From: Cephalotus follicularis
Lineage: Eukaryota; Streptophyta; Magnoliopsida; Oxalidales; Cephalotaceae
Length of the DNA stretch: 64,000 nucleotides
Direction of reading: 5' to 3'
Assembly: GCA_001972305.1 (NCBI GenBank)
Contig: BDDD01000086.1
Span: 174,663-238,662, forward strand
Shown here piece by piece: positions 20,400 to 33,021 of this stretch. The position numbers and the translations under genes were made by a program. The notes under the pieces were generated by a model that saw nothing but the letters and a program-made list of their open reading frames with translations, was not told the origin of the DNA and did no database searches. The first letter of the stretch is position 1. The number at the start of each line of letters is the position of its first letter.

Positions 20400-22676
20400 T
20401 AAGAGTGCTATATTTTTGTTTTGTTTTAAATGAACAAAGGCTTGTCACATCATTACTTTTTATTCATTTTATAATTGGTAATGTGTTTCAACCAAATTTG
20501 AAATTGAAGGTGACAAAATAATTTATGTATTCAATAAAAATTCTAAAGAATCGATAACTAAGAAAGTTTAATGAGACACGAGTGCAAATCAATACTAACA
20601 ATGTTTAAGTAGACAGATTAATACTGAAGCATGAATTTGGACAAAGATTGTACAGTGGACATGAGTGCAATCTTTATAGACAAAATTTCTAATGTTACAA
20701 ATGGAATTTAAAAAACTCTACCAACTTGTTCTCAAAAAAAAAAAAAAAAAAACTCTACCTTATCGGTGATGCCGTTGGTGACAATATTGATCAAAATCCC
20801 TTGCGATGTATCAACAAGAGAGAGATTTGATTTATGTGACCAAAGTTTAATGTTGTTTTTTTTTTTGTTAACAAACTTTGAGAATTTGATTTTTCTCAAA
20901 TACCGTGGGATATAACAAAGTTTAATGATACAAAACCAAATTGTTTTTCATGAGAGATTTTAGGGTTCTTGAAAAATAATGTTCAGGGGATTAGGGGTTT
21001 CTCTGAGTTTGTAACATTGTTTTAGTTTGATTTTATTTAACTTAAAAGTTGATTTTGTTTTAATTTCAGAACACAATCAGCTTGTTCATTTTTTTAATTT
21101 TTTAGTATTTCACATTTTGTTTTTCTTTTTAAAAATTTATAGTTATATAATTTTTTCACAATTATTGAATATTACAAAAAAAAATTCAAAGTTAACAATT
21201 TTAACCTTTGACTAATAATTGACTAATTCTAAGCGTCTAATTATCTATTTTTACAAATTCAAGAGATTAATTAAACAAATTTTTAGTTCAAGGGTTGATT
21301 GCATTTTTATAGAAATTAAGGTGTGAAACTAATTTAACTTATTTTACAAGGTCAAGATAAAGGAAGGAAGAGAGGGCGGGTGGTTATTTTGTAATAGCAA
21401 ATAATATAATAGATAATATTAAATAACATAATGAAGACCAAAAGCCCTTTTCTAGCTTTAATTATTAGTATAAATTAATTGATAACATTGTGGGGGAGAT
21501 AGGGACTCTTGAACTTGGGCATTACCCAACTTTGTGGCGAGACGTGGACTTGAACGAGGACCTTAATAACATAAGTTTTATTTGTCTATAAACTACTCAC
21601 CTGAAAAAAAAAATATCAAATAAAAAAAACCATTTAGTAAGAGCGAACAAAGTGACATTACGAATACTATCATGGAATGAGAATTTAGATCCTCAATATT
21701 TGACAAGTTTAATGTAATGAAAAACAAATTTTCGATAACAAAAAAAAAATTCAACCTCAAGAAATTAAAATTAGGATAAAATATACACGGGATAAATTTT
21801 TAGATTTCAAAAAATTAAAGTTAATAAAAAATATATAAGGAATAGTGAATATTATTATACTGTTTTCTGTGAATAGGAAAAGAAGGGGATGCCAAGTGTG
21901 TATCAGAGGGGGAAAGGCATTTGTTAAAAGAGCTTAGGTAGCGACTAGTGCAAGTTTGTTTGGTTATGTAAATTTTACTTAATTGGGCCAATTGGAATGT
22001 ATTATTGAGTGTGCAAAAAAGAGACCACTAAGCTCAGTAATTGACTACCCTATATAAACATCCATTAGCTGGCTGCATCAGACATAATTCTTGAAGAGAA
22101 CAAAATATAATTAATTTCTTCAATAAAATCAACCCTAACCTAATGAGTGGTGACCATATATGCTAATGTCATACAGCTAAAAGAATATAAAGAAGTAAAA
22201 AATGTAGTCGCTTGCTTGCTCACCTAATTATATCCTCAAAAAAGAAATGGACAAAATTTTGTGCACATTATGAGCACCCTTACCCAAGATTGCTATACGA
22301 TGTCATTACATTACAGGCGTAGCTGTGTCCATTCCGTTAAATGCGCTTGCAAATCTACAGCAAATACTGAACATGTCAGTTCCTGCTTCTCACATGCTCT
22401 GCTCCTTCTGAGTCATAATCTCTGCCCTCACACGATGTGATATCCTCGCTGTTTTTAGTTCTTTATCCTGTTTTTAACACTACTTCATTTGAGCGCTCTA
22501 AACTTTTTAATGACTTCCCTGGATCTTACCTTCCATTGAATAGTTCTATTACCAAATTTAACGCTTCTAGTACTAAATATGGTAATCTTAAGTATTTCCC
22601 TTGTTTCACGTGTTGTTTCAATTTGATTTACTCACTCGAAAGAACATTTAGATTTCATTGATATATTGAGAGAGAG
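20400..22676. other. AT-rich intergenic region upstream of the PMT28-like gene
   Basis: No coding sequence or clear element was recognised. It holds poly(A) and poly(T) runs (20725-20750, 20860) and AT-rich unique sequence. A TATA-like tatataaaca at 22051-22060 is about 620 bp before the start codon and could belong to the promoter or to a long leader. A 74-codon reading frame at 22437-22661 ends 15 bp before the start codon and has no known similarity. Confidence 0.5.
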
Positions 22677-25600
22677 ATGCCAATAGCTCGGTTTGGTCGC
22701 CAAGCAAATCGCCCATTTGGAATCTTCAAAAAAGTGACAGTAGTTGCTATATTGGGTCTTTGTTTTATATTGCTTTGGTCTCTGTTTTCTTCTCCTTCCT
22801 CATCACTCACCACTCAAAGGGAAAGCTTCGACGACATCTCTGAACCCGTTTCGGCTAACCCCGTGGTAAGCAATTCTGGCTCACAATCTAAACAAAATGG
22901 ACCCCAAAAACATGAATTAAGTAAAAAAGATGAGAAAGTTAAAGTTGAATCTGATTTAGACAAGAAAGATGAGAGAAAGGTTAATGGGTCTGTGTCTTTG
23001 CCTGTTAATGAGCATGAATCTAGGAAGAAAGGCAAAAAAGAAGTGCTAGTGAATGATGTAGATGAAAAAGATGAATTGAAGTTGGATAATGTTGTAGTGA
23101 AAGATAATCAGGAGCAAGAGGAATCTGAGGGTAAAGATTCGGAGGAGGACTATGAAGGAGTAGTAGTGGATGGTCAGGAGGAAATGTTGGATGGTGAAGG
23201 GGAAACGAATGAGGAGGGAGAGGGAGATGCTGATTCAGTTGAGCCAGTGGATCAGGAAGCTGTGGAGGATGAGACTGGTGGGACTACAAGATTGGAGAAG
23301 AAGAAAAAATTTAAGGGTCCGGTGTTTGATCCCAAAGCACACTATAGTTGGAAATTGTGTAGCACAAGGAGCAAGCATAATTATATTCCTTGTACTGATA
23401 TTGAAACTAGAGGAAAGCTGCAGAGCTACCGGCACAGCGAGAGGAGTTGCCCTAGAACATCCCCTATGTGTCTTGTTCCACTTCCTCATGAGGGGTATGT
23501 GACTCCAGTGCGCTGGCCTGAGAGCAAATTGAAGGTATTCTCTGGGAATTGATCCATCTAGTTCTTGAATTTCATTACGTGGACATGTGTGAGGCCTATT
23601 TGATGTTCCCTTAAAACTATTTCGCAGATATTTCATAAAAATGTTGCGCATCCAAAACTTGCTGCATACATCAAGAGACATAGTTGGATTGAGGAGTCTG
23701 GAGAGTATCTTGTTTTTCCTGAGAACCAGTCTGAATTTAAGGGTGGAGTTTCTCACTACCTGGATTCCATTGAAGAGGTGAGTTTTTTTTTTTCCCTTCC
23801 CATTTTGTCTCAGTAAAGTTAAATTTAAGCAAATACTTTCTGAAAGTCATAAGAAATTCTAGCATGACTAATATCCTACCAACCATAGTAGAGGTGAACC
23901 TTTTAAACTATCTTACTTTTAGAATATGAGTTACTTGCTTATTATATAGATCCACAGGATCATGCGTGTTGGAAAGTGGGGAAGACATGTGAAAGTTACT
24001 TGATATCTCGCAATACCTGATCTTTATATATTATTAGGAGTGTATGTGTCGCCACTACTTACTTGACAACCAGGACTAGCATACATTGTGCATGTCTTTT
24101 TTACTTGTGGATAATTTCATCTACTACGAGATATAATTATGATTAGATAATGTACAAACTGCAAATAAGTTTCAAGCATTGTGTCCATGAAGTCTGCTAG
24201 CTGAATGTTCCAGTCTTTTCTAATTTAGTGTTTCTAGATCTAGAAATACCTTGTTGTTCTGCTGGGTGGAATCTGCAGGTTCTTCTTTCATTTTCCCCCC
24301 TCCTTTTTAAGTAACCATTATGTTCCAGGTAACTACAAGATTCTACTTCTTTGTATGTTGCTAAACATCAATGCTACCTTTTTCGATATTTTAGTGTACT
24401 GATAATATTTTGATAATTTGATTGCGTTTGATAGACAGTACCAGATATTGAATGGGGGAAGAATATTCGTGTTCTACTGGACATTGGATGTACTGATGCA
24501 AGCTTTGTGGCTACACTCCTTGATAAAGAGGTATTAACATTATCCCTAGGCTTGAAGGATGATTTAGTTGACCTAGCACAAGTTGCCCTTGAGCGTGGTT
24601 TTCCTGCAGTAGTTAGCCATTTTGGAAGTAGAAGGCTTCCTTTTCCTAGTGGTGTTTTCGATGCTATTCATTGTGGCGGGTGTAGCATACCTTGGCATTC
24701 CAATGGTTTGTTTCCTACCTTTCACATCTCTTTCTTCCTTTTCTTTAGTTGCTATTTCTGATTGAACCACTTATCTGTTGTTAAATTGATAACAAATTGT
24801 TAATATCTTCACTAACAGGGGGTAAGCTGCTTCTAGAGATGAATAGGATTCTAAGGCCTGGAGGATACTTTATTTTGTCATCTAAACATGATAGCATCGA
24901 GGAAGAAGAAGGTTAGTCCTCGTAGCTTGTTTGAGTTCTGATTTTGGCGATGCTTGATTTTACTGATTTGAAGATTGAATGCTAGAACTCAGCACCTTAC
25001 TTGGCTCCCCTAAGCAGTTTGCAATATGATATTGGTTGTTCCTCTTAATCTGAGAATTTGGGAAGTTCTGCTTGTACTGTTCATCTTACTAGTCTAATTT
25101 TTGGGTTAGGGCCCATTGAGAATATTGAGTTGATCTCCTGGATTGAATCCTTGTTAGCCCAACGAGATGCTGATATATATATTCACACGCGATGTGTGTG
25201 TGTGGGGGTGTTTGTGTACTCACGCTCGCATGTGCATGTACACCTGTACATATATGGAAATATCTCATTCGACTTATTACAGACCTCTCTTCTAATATAC
25301 TTGGAACCCGCAATTGTGGTAAAATCCATAACTAGTTTCTTTTCCGAAGGTGCAGTAAAATGAGGATGAGTATAATGTTTTTGGTTTTCCTCTATTATTC
25401 GTAGTTATGATTTTCCCTTATGAGCGGCTAGCCAGCAACTACCTTTTTAACCTCTACTGCACATATGGTGAGCCGCCCACTCTAGTCCTCTTCTGCTTGT
25501 TAGGGATGTATGCTCCAAACATTTTGCATTAGACTAAATAAAAATATTGTGGCTTCTTAATGTGTCTCGGAATTGAGGTGGCATGTCCTAAAAGTTTTAT

Positions 25601-27590
25601 ACTCGCTTTTAAGTGGGATCAGGAATATATATTTTATATGTTTGCCTATTGGCGATACAGTTGCTTCTTGCAACTTGTGAAAAAGGTTTTTTTTATTTTG
25701 TTTGCTTTTTCATCCACTGTAAGATAACTCCCCTGATAATGCATACTTGCCACAAATATCTCTCGTTTGCAGCTATGGCATCATTAACAGCATCTGCCTG
25801 TTGGAATATTCTGGCTCATAAAACTGATGAAATCAGTGAAGTGGGTGTTAAAATATATCAGAAACCTGAATCAAATGACATATACGAGTTGAGAAGGAAA
25901 AAAATTCCACCATTATGCAAGGAAAGTGAAAATCCAGATGCGGCATGGTAAGCCAGATGTGCTTTCTTTACACAAATGAATCTTCCCAATTTTGATATGA
26001 ATAGGTCACTCTTTAAAGCTCAGGCTCGTTTATTTGATGCATGTATTCGAAATAGGTTACATTCACTTCGTGAAGATTTAATCTAATAAAAAGCAACTCT
26101 ATAATTAGGAAAGTAAGGAACTTAGTGCAAGTGAACATACACCAATATTGTCATTGTGAGCAGAAAAGTAATAGTAACACCTTTGCTCTTTAATACTACT
26201 AAGTAAAGATCTAGCTTATGTGGGCAAAGTGATCACAGATTAGTTGGTGATGTTAATTAGCTGCCCAATTACCGAATGCTCCTTGGTCAAGTTAGGTTTT
26301 CCAATTTAGAGATCTTAACATTATCATGTCCACCTGGAAAAAACATAATTTTAATCAAATCAGCTCTCAAAGTGAAATAGAATCCCTATAAAGAAGCGTT
26401 TTCTCTTTATGGTAGTCTGAACTTTAACCGCAAATCAGGAAAAGTAATAAATCACAACTTATCTGTTATTTTGTTTTTGGAACAACTAGTGGTATATTTA
26501 ACAAAAGGTTTTGGACAACACATCATGCTAGATCCTTTGAGAAGTGACTGTCAAATTTTCTTCAAACAGGTATGTTTCTATGAAGACTTGTTTGCACACT
26601 ATTCCATCTGCTATTGAACAACGTGGGACAGAGTGGCCTGAGGAATGGCCCAAGAGGCTTGAAACTTATCCCGACTGGTTGAATGATAAAGAAAAATTGG
26701 TTGCTGAAACCAATCACTGGAAAGCTATTGTCAACAAGTCCTATGTTCCTGGAATGGGTATTGACTGGTCAAATGTCAGGAATGTAATGGACATGAAAGC
26801 CATCCATGGAGGGTATGCTATTGATTCAACTGAATATATTTTTCTTTTCCTTTGAAAGCCGTAGTTATAACTTCTTTTGATTCTCTATATAAGCAAGTAT
26901 AAATTATTTTAGATGGCAATGCTCATGTTGAAATGCAGATTTGCTGCTGCACTCTCACAACAGAAGATTTGGGTGATGAATGTGGTCCCTGTCCATGCAC
27001 CAAACTCGCTTCCTGTCATATATGAACGTGGCCTTATTGGCATTTACCATGATTGGTGCGAGTCTTTTGGGACATATCCAAGATCATATGACCTTTTGCA
27101 TGCCGATCATCTGTTCTCCCGACTTAAGAACAGGTTGCTATGCTCTCCAGTTTGGCTTTGCTATAATTACCCTATGTTACTTTTGTTGATGAAGTTTACA
27201 TATAGTGTGGCAACAACAGCTTCCACATTGCATTAGTCCCAGATTCCTTGGGCCCTAGTAGTCAAGTTACTGTTAATCCTTAGGTGTTTTACGTCTTCTC
27301 AAACATAGGAGTTTCCATTAATGCATTACGCTGCAACAATCATCATCTGATTTTTTTGCCGTCCTTGACACTGAATAGAATAGTTTTCCAGGTGCAAGCA
27401 GCCTATTTCAATTGTGGTTGAGATGGATCGTATATTACGGCCAGGAGGTTGGGCAATTATACGTGATAAGGTTGAGATATTGGATCCACTGGAGGGAATA
27501 TTGAGAAGCTTGCGTTGGGAGATTCGAATGTCTTATTCTCAGGATAAGGAGGGTATATTATGTGCTCAAAAAACATCATGGCGTCCTTGA
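22677..27590 (+). CDS. PMT28: Probable S-adenosylmethionine-dependent methyltransferase, PMT28-like (8 exons)
   Basis: Exons: 22677-23534, 23628-23777, 24435-24705, 24819-24911, 25773-25947, 26570-26812, 26939-27133, 27392-27590. All introns are GT-AG and phases agree, giving 727 residues with no internal stop; I recall Arabidopsis PMT28 as about the same length. The N-terminus is basic, with a transmembrane segment at residues 17-40 ([15 protein letters not shown]), then an acidic Glu/Asp/Lys-rich stem to about 210, then the DUF248 domain: [18 protein letters not shown], an AdoMet motif [45 protein letters not shown], and a C-terminus ending CAQKTSWRP. The family acts in the Golgi as type II membrane proteins; relatives such as QUASIMODO2 affect pectin. 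A donor at GG|GTATG and the other sites define the exon ends. Confidence 0.93.
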
Positions 27591-28252
27591 AATCTGATTA
27601 TATGCTGCCTGTGGACGACGATAGTAGGACTGCAATATTAGGGCAAATAATTTCTCCCTTCATCACAAACAAAGAATACCCACTCTTCATTTTTGTCAGA
27701 TATATATAAAAATTATTCCTCTTATCACATCAAGAACTGACATTTGTGTCTATTGTTTAAAAGAACTTTAACATCAAGAACTGATTTCAAGTTTTCATGA
27801 TTATATATTGGGTAGTACTTCATTTCCTCTTTAAAAGTTGGGCCGAGTAGAATTTTGTGTTCATTTTGTTCACAACTGAATCTGTTAAGAGTGTTTTCTG
27901 TCTTGACAGTTTTTTTTGTTGATTTTTTTTTCTATTTCTTTTATAATATTTGGTCCATATTATTATAGAGCAACTTGTTCTGAATATTCACATGACATTT
28001 CAATAGATTTTTTTGTATTTTGTGTATTTCTCATGAGTTATATGTGTGGAACATGATTTATCTACATAGGATAGAGTGAGCTTGTCACATCTAGAAGTAG
28101 AAATTGTCAATTACGGAATCAAATATTATGATTATTATTATTACTACTTTCTTCCTATTTTATATCTTCCCTTAAACCTATGATTTGGTGCTGCTCGATG
28201 GTTGTAAGTTTCAGTTGTGTCCTTTTCTGTTGTATATAGGAATAGGTTTTAT
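27591..28252. other. 3' flanking region of the PMT28-like gene
   Basis: AT-rich, with T-rich runs at 27908-27940 typical of a plant 3' UTR or terminator region. No open frame or repeat was recognised before the gypsy LTR begins. Confidence 0.5.
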
Positions 28253-28609
28253 GACATAGAGTAGTAATCAAAACAAAGATTTTATGAATTAAGAATCAAA
28301 GTTTAAGGATCAGAACCAGAAAGAGAAAAGAAGATTAGATAAAGAATAAAAAAGAAGAAGTCAGAATCAATAATCTGAGTAATATTCGTAGTTAACAAAG
28401 ATAGGTTTATCAAACTTATTTATATAGGGAAAACCTTAATTCTAATTAAATAACTAAATTACTAAATAACTCTTAAAACTATAATGATAATAAATAAGTC
28501 TTAATATTAAGTGACATAAAAGGCCTAAAGCCTAAAATGACATTGATAGTAAGTTCGACTCAATCTTTTAGGCAGATATCGAGATGGTCCCGATTCATAT
28601 TCTCCCAGT
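28253..28609 (-). repeat. Probable 3' LTR of Gypsy-2
   Basis: Follows the end of the integrase frame and a purine tract on the minus strand (aactgggagaa). About 360 bp long, which fits short Reina LTRs. The exact ends are uncertain because no second LTR copy is in the window. Confidence 0.45.
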
Positions 28610-28863
28610 TAAAAAGAACTCGATTCTGAAGGGTTTGACTCGAAGTACAACTTGAGAAGATTAAGGGCTAACTCACAAACATCATCCTTAATGAGTCAAG
28701 TATCATCAGACTGAGGATGCCATTTCCAATGGACTAAGAAGCATCGAAAACCTCCATCAGTAGATGCAACAATCTGGTCATACCAAGATAGTCTCAATCT
28801 GATCTATATCGGTTGAGTAGGTAGAGGCTGCGGACGTGCAACAGAACCTGTAGAAACACCATC

Positions 28864-29343
28864 CTACAAAACAGGAGGTTCAAAAGTACCTCGATAAAGC
28901 GTTAGATCCTCCACATTGAAAACAAGACTAATATTCATATGATTAGGTAAATCAAGCACATAAGCATTATGTCCAAGTTTTCGAAGAATTGGAAAAGGAC
29001 CAAGGGCTCGAGCATGAAGCTTTTTAAAGGAATGTTTCGGATAACGTTTAGGGCGAACACGAACCATGACATGATCAACTACATTAAATTTCTTATTTTT
29101 ACGATGAACATCAATGGCAAATTTATAGTCTACATTACTCATATTAAGCTTACGTCGAACCTTAGCATGCATGGATATGTTTGGTAAAATTTTTAGCAGG
29201 TTTAGAAATTCGGACATGGGGAGGAAGTGGAACAAGATTAATGGGTGCACATGGTTTGTAGCCATAGACACATTCAAATGGACTCTTACCATTAAACATG
29301 TGCACAATATTGTTGTAATGAATTCTACGGCTCACAACACTAA
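28864..29343 (-). pseudogene. Gypsy-2 integrase C-terminal fragment
   Basis: The minus strand reads SPFECVYGYKP, then DVHRKNKKFNVVDHVMVRVR, RALGPFPILRKLGHNAYVLD and an LVFNVEDLTLY block: the GPY/F-type C-terminal segment of gypsy integrases. The upstream core is displaced to 30034-30444 by the MITE. Confidence 0.85.
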
Positions 29344-30030
29344 GGGTGCATTTGTTTATGTTAAGTGATAAGTGACTGAATTTGAATGAATATCTGATTG
29401 ATACTGAATAGTTAATAAATAGTAACTGAATACTGAATGGATACAATTGTTTGATAACTGTGTTTATTAAAATATTTGAATATGTATAATTTTTCATTTT
29501 GACATTCTGAACTATATATTAAATAATATGTTGTTTTATAAAAATTAGAGTAAACTATAAATGTTGGTTATTATTTATGTTCTAACATAAAAGTATTCTT
29601 AAATTTATATTAATTACCGATGTAATATAAATAATCAATTTAAACATAACAATATTGTTTATGATCATGAGTAATTTTTTTTCTTCATATTTCTATTTGT
29701 TATCATTTTTAACAATTCATCCAACAATAAAATTAATTAATTAATAACGCAATGATAGTAGATAGTCTGATAGAGAATGACAAAAACGTCAAAAATCGCA
29801 ATGATTGATCTACCATTTTAAAAATAGTATGAGGATATTTTTGTCTAAAAAGTCAATCAACACTTCCTTTTATCTAATAAGTGATGTAAATAATGTTTTT
29901 TGGATAAGAAAAAATAATTGATATTCAGTGATTATTTTAAAACTCAAACAAATGCACTTATTGCATTTTTTACTTATCCATCCAGCATAAGCAACAATAA
30001 GCACTTCAATAAGTGCAAACAAATGGACCC
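29344..30030. mobile_element. Foldback MITE (PIF/Harbinger-like) inside Gypsy-2 integrase
   Basis: The left end GGGTGCATTTGTTTATG and the reverse complement of the right end, GGGTCCATTTGTTTGCACTT, form terminal inverted repeats. It is flanked by taa and caa, a possible 3-bp duplication with one mismatch. 687 bp, AT-rich, no coding potential. The gypsy frame continues on both sides. TIRs beginning GGG-N2-C-N-TTTG and a TAA target recall Tourist-type elements; a hAT origin cannot be excluded. Confidence 0.6.
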
Positions 30031-30033
30031 CAA

Positions 30034-30444
30034 ATTGCAAATGCTCGATTTCTCTCCTACAGTACACCTAAGCAAATCATCTAAACTACGGTTAACCACT
30101 TCTGTTTGACTATTCGTTTGAGGGTGAAATGCAGATGAGAACAAGAAATTTGTACCACATATTTTTCAAAGTGTCCTCCAAAAGTGACTCATGAACTTAA
30201 CATCCCTATCAGACACTATGGAACTAGGCAACCTATGCAACTTAACTATGTCCTTAAAGAATAGCTTAGCTACATGTGAGGCATCAATGGACTTACTAGT
30301 AGGGATAAATGTGCCATCTTGGAAAATCTATCAACAACTAAAACAATAGAATAATGACCATGAGTTGTCCTAGGAAATCCTAACACAAAATCTATACCCA
30401 AGTCTCTCTAAGGCATTTGTGGTAAAGGAAGGGGAGTGTAAATG
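30034..30444 (-). pseudogene. Gypsy-2 integrase core fragment
   Basis: The minus strand gives [31 protein letters not shown] and a degraded '[17 protein letters not shown]' block in shifting frames: D1 and the E-containing block of a DDE integrase core. Several stops are present. Confidence 0.8.
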
Positions 30445-31309
30445 TGTAACGACCCGAATTTACCTGTAGTATTTTATTGTATACTCAGTACTATTTGTAC
30501 CCCATTGTATTTGACTGGATTAGAGTATTTAATCCTCATCCTCATATTTCTATTTATGCATACATATCTCTGTTATCATTCGGGTTTGTTATATTTGAGT
30601 TTTGGGAGTGTGAGATCACTTTTGGTTACACCCACATGTGTAGATCCATTTTGGACCACACAAATTACATTAGAAACCAGCCCACACAACTCCATCTCTC
30701 ACAATCTCTCTTGCCTCACCCGTGCAAACATATCCCTCATCTCTTTATCTTCATTCTCCTCCAACCAACAAAAGCACACACATACACTCTTTTACAGATT
30801 TTTTCTTCACCTCACAATACAACCAACACAACACAAACACTCTTATTCTCCCTCTGTTACTGCCAAACCAAACCAGCAACCCAGGAGAAGATTAAAGCTT
30901 CTTTACTTACACATAGATCACTTACAACATGCTTGAAGCTTGGAGCTAGTAGGGATCCTTGGACTTGAGTCCAATCTCCTATTTCTGCTGTTATTCAACA
31001 AACAACAAGCTTCAAAGCATTTGGTAGAGTTTCTCTACCTAAAATGCTAATGATTATGCATATTTATAAACTATTTGAGTGATTATTTGACTGATTTTGT
31101 GATTAAATGGATTAATAGTGCTTTAAGGGTTTGTTGTGGGTTTGACCTATAAATGATTTTAGGATTAAATAATTGAAACAAATGGTTTTAAACTGATCTA
31201 AGGATCCCAAAATACATTTACAAACACTTGAAATTGAAAGAAAACAATTTACCAAAGGATTGAATTGAAAATGGATTTTGGAACTTAAACCAGAAAACCT
31301 TCTATACTG

Positions 31310-31600
31310 CCAAAGGGCTGGCGCTTTGCCCATTAGCGTCGCCGCCTAGTGTAGTTTTACACGTGAAAACTAGATGATGCCAACCAAAGCATTGACGCTT
31401 AGGTTGAAACCGTCGCCGCTTAACCTGGGTTCATTCTAGTACTAAGCGTTGCCGTTAAGCGCTGACCTTTACACTGCAGGCCAAAGCGCTGACGCTTAAG
31501 TCTAAACCGTTGCCGCTTAACACACCTGTTACAGAATTGAACTAAGGCACTTAAGCACCGCTGCTTGGTTCGAAACTACCAACGCTTAAGACCTGTTCTC
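31310..31600. repeat. GCGCTGACGCTTAAG palindromic motifs, 5' LTR
   Basis: About ten motifs such as gcgctggcgctttg, attagcgtcgccgcctag, agcattgacgcttagg, ctaagcgttgccgttaagcgc and aagcgctgacgcttaag. The 3' LTR has the same array at 36185-36480. Confidence 0.8.
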
Positions 31601-32126
31601 TACTATTTGAACTGCTTTTAACCTATTTTCAAAATGATTGTTTGACCAGATCGATCTTGAGATCACTCAAGTATTTTTAAACTGTTTTGGTTAGGTAGGT
31701 CATCATCTTTCGGTAGATTAATTGATTGTACAACACTATCAATTGACATGATTGACCAACTGATTCATTGACCAATAGATTGATTGACTGACTGATTTGT
31801 GACTACGGTCCATCTATCGACTGACCTGTCTTATTGAAAAATTGTGTAGTCGTGTTGATTGATTTTTAGATTATTTACCATAAGTGTGTTAGCGATCTCT
31901 AGTTAGGTTGGCCAAAAGGTGGTTAAACATCCATATGTTCCCCTTGTTAGACCTTCGCCACCTATTGGCTTTTACTATTGATATTGATTGATTGTTCCTA
32001 TTAGAGCTATATCATTACCCTAGTTAGGTTATGCGACGATCGTTATATACCATATGTTCTCCCTGATTGGATCGTTACTAGTCTTCGGACGAGACTATTA
32101 TACCTGAACCGCCTACGAGCAAAGCT

Positions 32127-32312
32127 ACTATGCTCATGTGGCACTTACCACCGAGTATACGCTGGGATGACACTTACCATCGAGTATATGCTTAGATGGC
32201 ACTTACCATCAAGGATGTGCTTGGACGACATTTACCACCAAGTATGCGCGCAAGTGGCACTTACCACTGTGTATGTACTCAAATTGCACTTACCACTAAG
32301 TAGGCTTAGTGG
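32127..32312. repeat. 29-bp tandem repeat, 5' LTR (6 copies)
   Basis: Unit ggcacttaccaccgagtat plus a variable acgctgggat segment. Six copies here against seven in the 3' LTR (37033-37230). Confidence 0.88.
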
Positions 32313-33021
32313 ATTTAATCTAACCGATCTAAGTCTACTAGGCTGGTCTAGCCGTCCTCTCTAAAGGATTACCCTCCAGGGGTTAGATTGTCGATATTGA
32401 TATTAACTTGATTTGACTTGTACAGATTTGAGGTCACACATTTTATAGGATTTACTTGATTTGATGTGGGTGTACTCGCACTCTGCTATTGATTGTTTAT
32501 AGATGATTGATAGGACTAATAATTAGATCCCACTCCTATACGCTGGTATGAGACAGTTGTATACGAATGGTAGATCACAATCGGAATTCATGCATGCATT
32601 CACATGCCATACATTATTACTGTATGCTTGATATTTGACACTGTACACTTAAACATTTATATGATACTATATACATGTACATAGCATAATATGTGCATGT
32701 GAATTACCTACTTGGCCTTATGGCTAACTCGTCCTTCGAGATGGGGAATCTATTCTGTTTTAGGTAATACTGTAGCGACCAGTAATCGTGGAGATTATTA
32801 GATCCACCTTTCCGCCAGAGACTTAAAGACCGTAATGCTTTACTTTATTACCTTTGATATGTATTAAGCTTGTACTGTATTTGAGTTGATATTATATCTG
32901 AATTCATACTTGTAATAACTAGTATGGTTATTATTATTACTCCTAAAGCTTGAATATTTTACATGTGTTGTAATAAAGTTTTAAATCATCCTGCTTTGGA
33001 TACATTACCTAGGCCCGACTA

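Larger units (their letters stand above)
30445..33021 (+). repeat. Tekay-type element 5' LTR (3' end deleted)
   Basis: About 2.58 kb, matching the 3' LTR through ...ACCTAGGCCCGACTA and then jumping into pol. Contains AAGCGCTGACGCTTAAG-type palindromes at 31315-31600 and a 29-bp tandem repeat at 32130-32310. It keeps about 440 bp (30670-31110) that the 3' LTR lacks. Confidence 0.85.

Noticed and set aside
22437..22661. A 74-codon frame before the PMT28-like start codon as an independent gene
   Set aside because: No similarity, AT-rich composition and a position in the probable leader. It could at most be an upstream ORF.
24573..24770. Minus-strand frames opposite the PMT28-like exons (for example 24573-24770 and 23235-23756)
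   Set aside because: Antisense shadows of conserved exons, without splice structure or similarity.
25165..25260. TG-rich repeats in intron 4 of the PMT28-like gene as a functional element
   Set aside because: Simple (GT)n microsatellite inside an intron; no more structure seen.
30442..30968. Two overlapping 163-164 codon frames at the start of the Tekay 5' LTR
   Set aside because: They fall wholly inside the LTR and are broken in the 3' LTR copy, so they are not conserved and are unlikely to be coding.
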